Positions 9,003 through 17,532 of a stretch of 64,000 bases of DNA are shown here, piece after piece; position 1 is the first letter of the stretch, and the number at the start of each line of letters is the position of its first letter. The stretch is taken from NCBI RefSeq assembly GCF_000423545.1, contig NZ_KE384035.1:5354-69353 (forward strand), given 5' to 3'. The notes beneath the pieces were generated by a model. It saw only the letters and a program-made list of their open reading frames with translations. It searched no databases and was not told the DNA's origin. Both the position numbers and the translations under genes were made by a program. This stretch comes from Metapseudomonas resinovorans DSM 21078 (GTDB taxonomy: Bacteria > Pseudomonadota > Gammaproteobacteria > Pseudomonadales > Pseudomonadaceae).

Positions 9003-9614
9003 TCAATCCGCCCATCCGCGATGGACGAATGTCATGGGGCGCGGGCCCGGCAGGTAGCTGCTGTGCAGTTCGCCGATCTTGAAACCGCCTGCTTCGATCA
9101 GGCGCGGAATGTCGCGGTCGAGGTGACAGCCGCCAGCCAACGGCTTCCACAGCGGGGTGAGCCGGTGCTGCCAGCGAACCACGGAAAGATCCGGCGCCAG
9201 CCCGTGTTCGGCGAAGTGCAGGCGCCCGCCGGGTTTGAGCACGCGGCGCATTTCGCCCAGGGCGGCCAGGGCATCGGGAATCGTGCAGAGGGTGAAGGTG
9301 CAGACGATGCTGTCGAAGCTGGCGTCGGCGGCCTGGATCTCTCCGAGTTCCAGGGCGATGGTCTCCACCGGGATGGCAATGGCCTCTGCACGTCGACGTG
9401 CCAGGGCCTGCATCTGTGCGGCAGGGTCTACGCCGGTCACCCGGCTGACCCGGGTCGGGTCGTAGAAGGCGAGGTTCAGGCCGGTACCGATGCCGATCTC
9501 CAGTACTTGCCCTTCGGCACAAGGCACCACCAGGGAACGGGTCTTCATGACGTGCCCCATTCCGCAGGCGAAGTCGATCAGGCGTGGCAGGACGTAGCGA
9601 TCATAGAGGCCCAT
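9003..9614 (-). CDS. Class I SAM-dependent methyltransferase
   Basis: A 203-aa methyltransferase with the Rossmann-fold SAM motif I VLEIGIGTGLNLAFYD, the acidic motif II region VTGVDPAAQM, and FDSIVCTFTLCTIPD as motif IV. It belongs to the UbiE/PhcB-like methyltransferase 11 group. The substrate is unknown. It is transcribed on the minus strand among other single-gene units, about 90 bp downstream of the NAD(P)-binding protein gene. Confidence 0.82.
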   Translation of the reverse strand: MGLYDRYVLPRLIDFACGMGHVMKTRSLVVPCAEGQVLEIGIGTGLNLAFYDPTRVSRVTGVDPAAQMQALARRRAEAIAIPVETIALELGEIQAADASFDSIVCTFTLCTIPDALAALGEMRRVLKPGGRLHFAEHGLAPDLSVVRWQHRLTPLWKPLAGGCHLDRDIPRLIEAGGFKIGELHSSYLPGPRPMTFVHRGWAD

Positions 9615-9701
9615 GACGGTTCTCGACGGTGAGTGATCTCGCTCACCTTAGCAGTGGGCTTCATGCGGGGCGCGGGGATTTCGGCCAATCACTGGTCGTC
9701 G

Positions 9702-10343
9702 TCAACGACCGAGGCGGCGCAACTCATCCGACTCGATGATGCGTACGCCGTCTTCTTCTTCGAGCGCCAGACGCCAGAGCGCACGGGCCAGCGTGCAGAC
9801 GCCGATGCCGCGGTATTTTCCCGGCAGCCATCGCATGAAGGCCGCGGCCAGGCGTTCGCCGAGGCGGAACTCGCTACGCGGCCCCACTAGTAGTGAGGGG
9901 CGGGCGATGGTCAGCTGCGGCCAGTCCATGGCTTTGAGGGCTTCTTCCATCTCGCCCTTGACCTTGTTGTAGAAGATCGAGGATGTGCGATTGGCGCCTA
10001 CCGCGCTGATCACGATGAAGTGCCGTGCACCCAGTTCACGGGCGCGCCGGGCGACGTCCAGGACCAGCTCCAGGTCCACCGCGCGAAAGGCTTCCTGGGA
10101 GCCGGCCTGGCGAATGGTACTGCCCAGGCAGCAGAAGGCGACGTCAACCCGGTCTTCCAGCTGCGGCAGCAGTTCGGCCAGCGGACCGACAGGGTTCTTC
10201 AGGTGCGGGTGCTCGGCCAGTGGGCGACGGGTCGGCGCCAGGACTCGGGCGACCGTGGGTTCGTTGAGTAGCCGGTCAAGCAGGTGCTCGCCGGTCAGAC
10301 CAGTGGCGCCGGCGAGCAGTATGTGCTGGGGCGTCAAATGCAT
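9702..10343 (-). CDS. NAD(P)-binding Rossmann-fold oxidoreductase, HTATIP2-like
   Basis: A 213-aa atypical short-chain dehydrogenase. [19 protein letters not shown] at the N-terminus is the GxxGxxG dinucleotide-binding motif, [15 protein letters not shown] and [11 protein letters not shown] follow the Rossmann order, and [18 protein letters not shown] is typical of the HTATIP2/TIP30-like family. The start at 10343 is preceded by GGAGAAACAGC. Function in bacteria is not established; reductase activity is likely but unproven. Confidence 0.8.
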   Translation of the reverse strand: MHLTPQHILLAGATGLTGEHLLDRLLNEPTVARVLAPTRRPLAEHPHLKNPVGPLAELLPQLEDRVDVAFCCLGSTIRQAGSQEAFRAVDLELVLDVARRARELGARHFIVISAVGANRTSSIFYNKVKGEMEEALKAMDWPQLTIARPSLLVGPRSEFRLGERLAAAFMRWLPGKYRGIGVCTLARALWRLALEEEDGVRIIESDELRRLGR

Positions 10344-10371
10344 GCTGTTTCTCCGCTGATACACGCTGAGC

Positions 10372-12099
10372 TTAGTGGCTACGCACGGTTTTGTCGGGGT
10401 TCGCGGCGCTTTGGGCCGTCAGAGCCTGCTCCGCCTGATGCTCGCGTAGTGCGCGCCAGCGGGCAGTGACGGCCTTGGGAGCCCAGATCTGCGGTTCCGA
10501 GGCTTCGAAGTCGTCGGCCTTCTCGCGCTCGGCGACTTTCTCCTTGGCGATTCCGAATGCACGTTCCAGATCGTCCGTCTCGCTGAAGGCGTCGGCGAAC
10601 AGGGCGCGCCCGAAGTAGGTGAAGTCGCTCTCCTCGGAGCAGCCAAAGGACACGCGGTCGGAGCGGGCCGCCGTCATGATCAGGGTCTTCTCGTCCTTCA
10701 ACGGTGGAATGAAGCCGCCGGAGTAGCAGGCGGAGATCACCAGCACCTTGTACCTGTCCTTGAGGGGAGCAAGCAGGTCGGCAAGTTCCTGCGCCGGCAG
10801 GTGGCCGAGCTGGAGGCCGGGTTGCTCCAGGGCCAGTTCGTGGGTCGGTGAGCCGTGGCTGGTCAGGTAGATGAAGACGAGGTCTTCCGGGCCACTTCGC
10901 CTGGCGACGGCCTGGATCGAGCGGGACAGGCTTTCGCGGGTGGCCAGGGGGCGGTTGGCCATGTGTTCGCGGTGGTTGACCAGGTTGATCTGGCCGTGGG
11001 CGCCGAAGCGTTCGGCCAGGAGTTTGGAGACGTAGTCCACTTCACGCAGGAACACGCTCTGACGACCGTCGCCGGCGAGCGTGATGGAATAGAGCTCCAC
11101 CGCAGGCGTGGAGGCCGGCAGCGCGTCGATCGCCTGATCGAGCAAGCGGCCCTGGGCCAGCAGGCCGAGTTCCAGGGGATTAGGCAGGGCCTTGCCCTGT
11201 TCGTCGCGGATGCGAGTGCCGTCCTGCCAGATGCCGGTCTCAAGCTTGCCATCCGATTGAGTCAGGCTGCCGATGCCGCTGTAGAGCCCTTCGTTGAAAT
11301 GGCCGTGGTAGCGGCTGCCGTCGGCCAGCGACAGCGTGCCCTCGCCCTGGTAGCGCCAGTGCCGGAAGTGACCCTGGTAATGGCTGCCATCGGCACCGAT
11401 GAACTCGCCCTGGCCAATCAGGTTGCCTTCCTTGAAGGTACCGCTCCAGACATCGCCATCAGCACTGGTGAAACGCCCCTTGCCGTCGAACAGGCTGTTC
11501 TTGAATTCGCCGATGTAGTGGGAGCCGTCTTCGCCCTGGTAGGCGCCCTGTCCTTGCAGTTGTCCCTTCTTGAAGCGTCCGCTGAAGCGGTTGCCAGCCT
11601 CGTCGGTACGAACGCCTTCGCCGTCCGGCTGACCGGCGCGGAACAGGCCCTGGTAGTTACTGCCGTCTGGCCATTCGAGGCTGCCGAAGCCTTGGTACTT
11701 GTCGTTGCGGAACTGGCCGCGATAGGTCACGTCACCCTGGCGCAGGGTGCCTTCGCCATCGAACTGGTTGCGGGCGAAACCGCCTTCGTAGGTGGTGCCA
11801 TTGCCGTAGCCGAGGCGCCCTTGGCCGTGAAACAGGCCGGCCTTGAATTCGCCGGAATAGACCAGGCCGTTGGGGCCGTGCCATTCGCCCCGACCTTCCG
11901 GCTGGCCGTCCTTGAACTGACCTTCGAACCAGGTGCCGTTGTTGTAGTCCAGGCGCCCAGGCCCCTGCAGCAGACCGTTGACCAGTTCGCCGCGATAACG
12001 GGAGCCGTCCGGCAGGCGGGCGTCCGGCGGGGTCAGGGGCTCTCCCTCTCCGCAGGCCGTGAGCAGCAGGGCGAGGGTCAGGGGCAGAAGCGGTTTCAT
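10372..12099 (-). CDS. Lipoprotein with MORN repeats and a C13/caspase-like peptidase domain
   Basis: A 575-aa protein starting with a lipoprotein signal ([13 protein letters not shown]). Residues about 30-290 hold eleven complete 23-residue MORN repeats and one partial copy (pattern YxGxFxxGxxxGxGxxxxxDG). Residues about 330-540 form a clan CD peptidase domain: FIYLTSHGS gives the catalytic histidine (His415) and [10 protein letters not shown] the catalytic cysteine (Cys458). The start at 12099 has AAGGA six bases upstream. It is a predicted envelope-anchored cysteine peptidase of the C13 family; substrate and role are unknown. A terminator lies just upstream of its start, so it has its own promoter. 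Confidence 0.85.
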   Translation of the reverse strand: MKPLLPLTLALLLTACGEGEPLTPPDARLPDGSRYRGELVNGLLQGPGRLDYNNGTWFEGQFKDGQPEGRGEWHGPNGLVYSGEFKAGLFHGQGRLGYGNGTTYEGGFARNQFDGEGTLRQGDVTYRGQFRNDKYQGFGSLEWPDGSNYQGLFRAGQPDGEGVRTDEAGNRFSGRFKKGQLQGQGAYQGEDGSHYIGEFKNSLFDGKGRFTSADGDVWSGTFKEGNLIGQGEFIGADGSHYQGHFRHWRYQGEGTLSLADGSRYHGHFNEGLYSGIGSLTQSDGKLETGIWQDGTRIRDEQGKALPNPLELGLLAQGRLLDQAIDALPASTPAVELYSITLAGDGRQSVFLREVDYVSKLLAERFGAHGQINLVNHREHMANRPLATRESLSRSIQAVARRSGPEDLVFIYLTSHGSPTHELALEQPGLQLGHLPAQELADLLAPLKDRYKVLVISACYSGGFIPPLKDEKTLIMTAARSDRVSFGCSEESDFTYFGRALFADAFSETDDLERAFGIAKEKVAEREKADDFEASEPQIWAPKAVTARWRALREHQAEQALTAQSAANPDKTVRSH

Positions 12100-12139
12100 C
12101 GAGTGTCCTTGTCCAAACAGCTGCCTTTCAGTGTGGCGC

Positions 12140-12167
12140 AAAAAAGCCCGCGATTGCGGGCTTTTTT
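12140..12167 (-). terminator. Bidirectional Rho-independent terminator after the MaoC gene
   Basis: AAAAAAGCCCGC and GCGGGCTTTTTT flank a 4-nt GATT loop, giving a textbook hairpin with U-runs in both directions. It lies 17 bp beyond the MaoC-family stop codon and separates that gene from the MORN-peptidase gene. Confidence 0.9.
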
Positions 12168-12183
12168 ACCGTTGGTCTCTGGC

Positions 12184-12639
12184 TCAGACGAAGCAGAGGC
12201 TCAGGGATTCGGCGATGTAGGCGGGCTTCTGCTGGCCTTCGATTTCGAGGGTGCAGAGGGCTTTGATCAGCCACTGGCCGGGGTTCTTCTCGGTGATGTC
12301 GATGACCTTCACGGCCAGTCGCACGCGGGAGTCCACCTTCACCGGCTGGATGAAGCGCACAGTGTCCAGGCCGTAGTTGACCACCATCTTCACGCCTTCG
12401 GGCAGGACCAGCAGGCCGTCGATCAACTTGGGAATCAGAGACAGGCTGAGGAAGCCGTGGGCGATGGTGGAGCCGAAGGGCGTCTGCTTGGCGCGCTCCG
12501 GGTCGACATGGATGAACTGGTGGTCTTCGGTGCACTCGGCGAACTGGTTGATGCGGTTCTGGTCGATGGTCACCCAGTCCGAGTGGCCCAGTTCCTTGCC
12601 AACGTAGTTCTTCAGTTCAGCTACTGGTACGAACGCCAT
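12184..12639 (-). CDS. MaoC-family hot-dog dehydratase
   Basis: A 151-aa hot-dog-fold protein of the MaoC/R-hydratase family, which hydrates enoyl-thioesters. The catalytic region is visible as DQNRINQFAECTEDHQFIHVD followed by GSTIAHGFLSLSLIPKL, where Asp/His are the dyad of (R)-specific enoyl-CoA hydratases. There is no signal peptide. It is a single gene bounded by a terminator. It may supply (R)-3-hydroxyacyl groups or act in a minor fatty-acid route; the substrate cannot be assigned. Confidence 0.87.
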   Translation of the reverse strand: MAFVPVAELKNYVGKELGHSDWVTIDQNRINQFAECTEDHQFIHVDPERAKQTPFGSTIAHGFLSLSLIPKLIDGLLVLPEGVKMVVNYGLDTVRFIQPVKVDSRVRLAVKVIDITEKNPGQWLIKALCTLEIEGQQKPAYIAESLSLCFV

Positions 12640-12794
12640 GCGTCATCCTCCGTGGATGCAGTGTTGTAATTTTTGTAATCCGGGGGCTTTGCCCCTCCCT
12701 TGCGTGCAGGGCGTAGATCAGCATGTCGGGCGGGCCCGGTCAAGACGGCATGCCCCCTGCGAATGGCGGGTTATAGCGTGAGGGCAGGCAAGCC

Positions 12795-12800
12795 TATAAT
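12795..12800 (+). promoter_or_regulatory. Possible -10 box for the LrgA/LrgB pair
   Basis: A perfect TATAAT lies 51 bp upstream of the LrgA-like start. An 18-bp spacer separates it from TTATAG (12771-12776), a weak -35. No other obvious signal lies in the 212-bp gap between the divergent MaoC and LrgA-like genes. Confidence 0.4.
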
Positions 12801-12851
12801 GCCCCGTCCCGGCCGAAGCCCGCCCGACCGGACTGACCCATGGAGATTTTC

Positions 12852-13214
12852 ATGCTGTTGCGCGGACTGACCTTGCTGGTGCTGTTCCAGCTGATCGGTA
12901 GCGGGCTCAATGCCCTGTTCCTGTCCATGCTGCCCGGGCCCATCATCGGCCTGGTGCTGCTCTTTCTCTATTTACTGGTGCGTGGCGAGGTGAGCGAGCC
13001 TCTGAGCCTGGCCGCCAGCAGCCTGTTGCGATACCTGCCGCTGCTGCTGGTGCCGCCGGCGGTGGGCGTGATGGTTTATGCCCAGGCCATCTGGGCGGAC
13101 TTCTGGGCCATAGCCGGCGCTCTGGTGCTGTCGCTGCTGGCGGCGTTCCTCTTCTGCGGCTGGTTGATGCAGAAGCTGATCGATCGCCAGGTGCGCCGCC
13201 GGGAGGACGCATGA
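12852..13214 (+). CDS. CidA/LrgA-family holin-like membrane protein
   Basis: A 120-aa protein with four predicted membrane segments and the LrgA motif LSMLPGPIIGLVLLFLYLL. Family members are holin-like proteins that affect murein hydrolase activity, autolysis and export of small metabolites. The ATG at 12852 is preceded by GGAG with a 6-nt spacer, so the upstream in-frame ATG at 12840 is less likely. The stop overlaps the next start by four bases (ATGA), and the two genes form a classical lrgAB/cidAB pair. Confidence 0.87.
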   Translation: MLLRGLTLLVLFQLIGSGLNALFLSMLPGPIIGLVLLFLYLLVRGEVSEPLSLAASSLLRYLPLLLVPPAVGVMVYAQAIWADFWAIAGALVLSLLAAFLFCGWLMQKLIDRQVRRREDA

Positions 13215-13927
13215 ACCTCGACTGGCAAGCCGCGGTGCAGGCGGTGGTGCACCATCCGTTGTTCGGTTTCGGCGTGACCCTGGCGGCGTACCAACTGGCC
13301 CTGGCCGCCTACGAGAAGACCCGCTGGGTGTTCTTGCAACCGGTGCTGCTGTCCATGTTGCTGCTGATCGGCGTGCTGCTGGCCTTCGGCATCAGCTATC
13401 AGGAATACCGTGAGAGCACCCAGTTGCTGACGGTCTTCCTCGGCCCGGCCACCGTGGCGTTGGCGGTGCCGCTATTTCTCAACCTGCGGCGGATTCGCCA
13501 GTTGTTCTGGCCAACCCTGCTGACGCTGGTTTTCGGCGGGCTCTTCGCTACGCTGTCGGTAGCTGCGCTGGGCTGGTGGTTCGGCACCGAGCGCATGGTG
13601 CTGATGACGCTGTTGCCGAAGTCGGTGACTTCGCCCATCGCGATGCTGGTGGCCGAGCAGCTCGGTGGGGTAGCGGCCCTGGCGGCCGTGTTCGTGCTGA
13701 TCACCGGCGTGCTGGGCGCGATCCTCGGACCGGAACTGCTGCGCCGCTGTGGCGTGCGTCATCCCGCTGCCCAGGGCATGGCACTGGGGCTCACTGCCCA
13801 TGCCGTGGGTACTGCGCGGGCATTGCAGGAAGGCGAGGAGTGCGGTGCTTTCGCCGCCCTGGCAATGAGCCTGATGGGCGTTGCCACTGCGGTATTGCTG
13901 CCGCTCGTCGTTGCCATGATTGCTTGA
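13211..13927 (+). CDS. CidB/LrgB-family membrane protein
   Basis: A 238-aa polytopic inner-membrane protein with the LrgB signatures LFLNLRRIR, LLPKSVTSPIAMLVAEQLGG and AQGMALGLTAHAVGTARAL. It is the usual partner of the upstream LrgA-like holin and is translationally coupled to it through an ATGA overlap. The pair modulates murein hydrolase activity or carries small metabolites across the membrane; in pseudomonads the substrate is not settled. Confidence 0.9.
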   Translation: MNLDWQAAVQAVVHHPLFGFGVTLAAYQLALAAYEKTRWVFLQPVLLSMLLLIGVLLAFGISYQEYRESTQLLTVFLGPATVALAVPLFLNLRRIRQLFWPTLLTLVFGGLFATLSVAALGWWFGTERMVLMTLLPKSVTSPIAMLVAEQLGGVAALAAVFVLITGVLGAILGPELLRRCGVRHPAAQGMALGLTAHAVGTARALQEGEECGAFAALAMSLMGVATAVLLPLVVAMIA

Positions 13928-13936
13928 GGTCGATGC

Positions 13937-14527
13937 ATGAAGTTGCCGTTGTTTCCGCTCAACACTGTGCTGTTTCCGGGCTGCGCGCTTGACCTGCAGA
14001 TATTCGAAGCACGCTACCTGGACATGATCGGGCGCTGCATGAAGCAGGGCGAGGGCTTCGGCGTGGTCTGCATTCTCGAAGGCCAGGAGGTCGGCGAGGC
14101 GGCCAGCCGCTTCGCTGCCATCGGTTGCGAAGCGTTGATCCGCGACTGGCAGCAGCGCCCCAACGGCTTGCTGGGCATCCGCGTAGAGGGCGGCCGGCGT
14201 TTCCACGTCGGCAAGGCGGAGGTGCTACGTGATCAGTTGACCCTCGCCGAGGTGGAGTGGCTGGATGATGAGCCCGAGCGGCCGCTGCGTCCGGAACATG
14301 CTGACCTGGCGGCATTGCTCAATGCCCTGGCCGAGCATCCCATGGTCCAGGGGCTGGGCATGGGCGGAGTGGTGGAAGGGCAACAGGCGTTGGCCAATCA
14401 GCTGTCGTACCTGTTGCCGTTCCACATCAAGGAAAAACTGCACCTGCTGACCCTGGCCGATCCCGTTGAGCGCCTGGACTTCCTCCAGGGCTTGCTGGAT
14501 CAGTTGCAGGGTGAGTCCATCGCTTAA
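13937..14527 (+). CDS. Stand-alone Lon N-terminal (substrate-binding) domain protein
   Basis: A 196-aa protein that begins LPLFPLNTVLFPGCALDLQIFEARYLDMIGR, the start of the LON substrate-binding (PUA-like) domain. It stops before any ATPase or peptidase module. It therefore resembles the N-terminal domain of Lon and cereblon and may bind misfolded or specific proteins without degrading them. It starts 10 bp after lrgB and is likely in the same transcript. It is cytosolic and its partners are unknown. Confidence 0.85.
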   Translation: MKLPLFPLNTVLFPGCALDLQIFEARYLDMIGRCMKQGEGFGVVCILEGQEVGEAASRFAAIGCEALIRDWQQRPNGLLGIRVEGGRRFHVGKAEVLRDQLTLAEVEWLDDEPERPLRPEHADLAALLNALAEHPMVQGLGMGGVVEGQQALANQLSYLLPFHIKEKLHLLTLADPVERLDFLQGLLDQLQGESIA

Positions 14528-14543
14528 AGCGCTTGTCTGTCCC

Positions 14544-15860
14544 TCAATAGCTGTAGCGCGCCAGCGCATCCGGCAGGGCCCAGGTTGCGATGCCGCCCAA
14601 CAGGGCCAGGCAGGCTGGCAGGATCAGCACCCATACACGTGGGTTCATGGCCGTCAGGGGCGCCGCGCGTTGCATCAGCGCCAGCCCGGCGGCCGCGATT
14701 CCGCCTGCCAGCAGACCGCCGGCGAGGATGTCCGTGGGCCAGTGCACGCCGAGATAGACCCGAGACAGGGCGATGGCCAGGGCCGGCAGGCTGGCCAGCA
14801 GCAGCCAGGTCAGTCGTAGTCTCCCGGGCTGGCCGCGGCCAGCGAGAATGCCCAGCACCAGGAAGAAGGCGAAGGCCGCTGAGCTGTGCCCGCTGGGGAA
14901 GCTGAAAGTGTTCAGCGGCTCGGCGAGAACCTCGGGCCGAGCCCGCGCAAAGAGATGCTTGAGTCCGGTGTTGGCCAGTGCCGTGGTCACCAGGGTGCCG
15001 ATGGCGAAGCAGGCCGGGCGCCATTGACGCAGTACCAGCAGCAAGGTCGCGAGCAAAGCGCCGGCAAGGAGCTGGGTCTTGAAGTCGCCCACGCGGGTGA
15101 CCAGCACCATCAGTTGGTCCAGGCTGGTGTGACGCTGTTCCTGGACCAGAGACATCAGCCCCTGATCCAGCGCTTGCAGATGTGGCCAACCGATCAGCAG
15201 GGCGGCCAGGGCCAGCAGGCAGAGCCCAGCCGCCAGTGGATTGGCCGAGCGTTTCTCGCGCAGGGTGCTGTGAACGATCAGCCCGAGCATGGCCAGTACC
15301 ACGACAATCACCACCCCCGCTTCGCCCCAGAAACCCTCCGGCAGCGGCAGGCGCAGGGCCGCACCTGTGGCCCAGCCGGGCAGGAGGTAGGCCACCGCCC
15401 AGCCGGCGGCGGCCAGCATGCTGACGGCAATGAAGCGTGGGAAGGGCATGTCGAGCATGCCGGCCACCATCGGCAACATGGGACGCAGCGGGCCGATGTA
15501 ACGGCCCACCAGCAGGCTGGCGACGCCGTATCGCTGAAAGTAATTCTCAGCGCCGCTGATCCACTCCGGGTGGTCGCGCAGCAGCGGTAGCCCGCGGATG
15601 TTCTGGTGGAAACGCCGGCCCAGGCCGTAGGAAATCAGGTCGCCCAGCAGGCCTCCGGTGTAGGCCAGGAGCAGCGTTTCCCAGAGTTCCAGGGCGCCGC
15701 TGCCGGCCATCACGCCGACGGCAAACAGCAGGGCGACGCCGGGCACCACAATGCCGGCGATGGCCAGGCACTCGATGCAGGCGATCAGGAAGATCGCCAG
15801 GCCCAGCCATTCCGGGTTGGCGCCTAGCCAGGTGGTGACCTGGTCGAACCATTGACTCAT
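14544..15860 (-). CDS. DedA-PAP2 fusion membrane protein
   Basis: A 438-aa polytopic protein joining two families. Residues about 1-200 are DedA/SNARE-associated (VVPGVALLFAVGVMAGSGAL, then GRYIGPLRPMLPMVAGML). The rest is a PAP2 phosphatase with all three motifs: KHLFARARP, FSFPSGHSSA and SRVYLGVHWPTD. DedA proteins recycle undecaprenyl phosphate across the membrane and PAP2 enzymes dephosphorylate isoprenyl or phosphatidyl pyrophosphates, so undecaprenyl-phosphate recycling is a reasonable inference. The start at 15860 overlaps the Mpg stop by four bases. Confidence 0.87.
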   Translation of the reverse strand: MSQWFDQVTTWLGANPEWLGLAIFLIACIECLAIAGIVVPGVALLFAVGVMAGSGALELWETLLLAYTGGLLGDLISYGLGRRFHQNIRGLPLLRDHPEWISGAENYFQRYGVASLLVGRYIGPLRPMLPMVAGMLDMPFPRFIAVSMLAAAGWAVAYLLPGWATGAALRLPLPEGFWGEAGVVIVVVLAMLGLIVHSTLREKRSANPLAAGLCLLALAALLIGWPHLQALDQGLMSLVQEQRHTSLDQLMVLVTRVGDFKTQLLAGALLATLLLVLRQWRPACFAIGTLVTTALANTGLKHLFARARPEVLAEPLNTFSFPSGHSSAAFAFFLVLGILAGRGQPGRLRLTWLLLASLPALAIALSRVYLGVHWPTDILAGGLLAGGIAAAGLALMQRAAPLTAMNPRVWVLILPACLALLGGIATWALPDALARYSY

Positions 15861-16567
15861 GGGTGTTTGTCCTCGATCAGCAGGTAGTCGCGTCCTTCGA
15901 CCTGTCCGCGGCGCAGTGGGTTGCGCGAGCAATGGCGGGCGTAGGCAGCATCGACGAAGCGGTAGGGCAGGTGTTCATCGCGGCCGTGGGGAATGCCCAG
16001 GCGCGCGGTCTGGATGATGCGTGTCGGGCGCTCGCCAACGTCTTCGACGAACAGGCGTTGCCAGTCGAAGCGCTGGCCGTCCCAGACCGGTACCTTGAGG
16101 CCGAGAGCCTTGCACAGCAGGGTCTGGCCGGCGCAGAGGCGTTCGGCCGGGCGCGCCTGGCCCTGGGCGTCGGGGTTGTTGCGTTGCATGGTGGCCAGGG
16201 CGTCGGCGGGGGAAATGGCGTCGACCCAGGGGTGGCCGGATTTGATCAGCACCGCGTTACCGGCGCCATGGGCGCTGAAGTTCAGTGAGTCGCCGCCACG
16301 GGCGTAATACATATAGATGTGTCCGCCATCGAGGAACAGCGCGCGGCGCTTGTTGGTGTAGCCGAGGGATGCGTGGCTGCCCTTGTCCAGCAGGTAATAG
16401 GCCTCGGTTTCGATGATGCGTGCCGACAACCAGCGCCCGTCGACCCGGTGACGGATGACTTTGCCCAGCAGTTCCCGCGCAACGTGCTGGGCGTCGCGGT
16501 CGAAGAAGGCGTCGGGCAGTGGACGGGCGCCGGGCCAGGGCAAACTTAGGATGGGATCGCGGGACAT
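15857..16567 (-). CDS. 3-methyladenine DNA glycosylase, AAG/Mpg type
   Basis: A 236-aa member of the alkyladenine glycosylase family, which excises N3-methyladenine and hypoxanthine to start base-excision repair. IIETEAYYLLDKGSHA contains the catalytic-region Glu and Tyr of the family, and SLGYTNKRRALFLDGGHIYMYYARG is the next conserved block. A C-terminal RFVDAAYARHCSRN helix completes the fold. It is co-transcribed with the DedA-PAP2 gene through an ATGA overlap and reads away from the methyltransferase at 16683. Confidence 0.9.
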   Translation of the reverse strand: MSRDPILSLPWPGARPLPDAFFDRDAQHVARELLGKVIRHRVDGRWLSARIIETEAYYLLDKGSHASLGYTNKRRALFLDGGHIYMYYARGGDSLNFSAHGAGNAVLIKSGHPWVDAISPADALATMQRNNPDAQGQARPAERLCAGQTLLCKALGLKVPVWDGQRFDWQRLFVEDVGERPTRIIQTARLGIPHGRDEHLPYRFVDAAYARHCSRNPLRRGQVEGRDYLLIEDKHP

Positions 16568-16682
16568 GGGGCTGTCGCAGGGTCACGGGTCGGAATAGGC
16601 TCGCGATTATACGGAAGCATGCTGAGCCGAAGCTGAACACCGGCGTCGGAATCGTCACGCAAAATAACAAGAGCCCGTTGCC

Positions 16683-17528
16683 ATGTCCCGAGCTGCCCGT
16701 CTTGACAGTGCCCACATCACCCCCAGTGCGCACTACACCGGTTACGTGTGGTATCGCCACCACCTGGCCGAAGAGCCTTTCGTCACTTCATTTGGGCGAT
16801 TTGCCCATGGCGTGCTGACGCCCATCAGTTGGGGGGCGCGGGTGGCGTTCGGGCTGGATGTCGAGCGTTTCCTCCTGCAGCGTCACCTGCTGATCGATGC
16901 CCTGTTGCGCGAGGCCATCGAGCAGCGTGGCGTGCGCCAGGTGGTGGAGATTGCCTGCGGCCTGTCTCCCCGGGGGCGGCGTTTTTGCTCCCGCTACCCG
17001 GAGCTGCGTTACCTGGAGGCCGACCTGCCGCCCATGGCCGCCCGCAAGCGCCTGCTGTTGCACGAGGAAGGCTGGCTGGATTCACGGCATCAGGTGCGCC
17101 CTGTGGATATCCTCGCCGAACAGGACGCGAACGACCTGCAGGCACTGTTCTCCGGGCTGAATCATGACGAGCCGGTGCTGGTCATCACCGAAGGGCTGGT
17201 GAACTACTTCGAGCTGCCGGTGATTGAGGCCTTCTGGAGCCGGCTGGCAACGCAATTGCGACAGTTCCCATCGGCCACTTACCTCACTGACCTCTATCCC
17301 GACCTGCGCGAGCATCCGCGTTACCGTCAGTTGCGTTGGGGCATCGACCTCGTCGGCCGTCTGACCCGGGGCCGGTACTACCTGCACTACCGGGGAGACG
17401 CCGCCATAGTCGAGGGGTTCGAAGGCTGTGGTTTCGGCAGGGTGTGTGTGCATGACCCGAAGGAGCTTGAGTCGGCCCCGCTGGATGCCTGGCCGGCGCT
17501 GGTGCGGGTGGTGGAGGCTCGTACCTGA
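16683..17528 (+). CDS. Leucine carboxyl methyltransferase-like SAM methyltransferase
   Basis: A 281-aa class I methyltransferase of the PPM/LCMT (PF04072-like) type. The SAM site is VVEIACGLSPRGRRF, followed by LRYLEADLPPMAARKR and VLVITEGLVNYFELP. Members O-methylate carboxylates in some systems, but the bacterial substrate here is unknown. It starts with its own promoter region, divergent from mpg, and ends only 4 bp from the convergent hydrolase gene, with no terminator visible between them. Confidence 0.8.
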   Translation: MSRAARLDSAHITPSAHYTGYVWYRHHLAEEPFVTSFGRFAHGVLTPISWGARVAFGLDVERFLLQRHLLIDALLREAIEQRGVRQVVEIACGLSPRGRRFCSRYPELRYLEADLPPMAARKRLLLHEEGWLDSRHQVRPVDILAEQDANDLQALFSGLNHDEPVLVITEGLVNYFELPVIEAFWSRLATQLRQFPSATYLTDLYPDLREHPRYRQLRWGIDLVGRLTRGRYYLHYRGDAAIVEGFEGCGFGRVCVHDPKELESAPLDAWPALVRVVEART

Positions 17529-17532
17529 TGTC

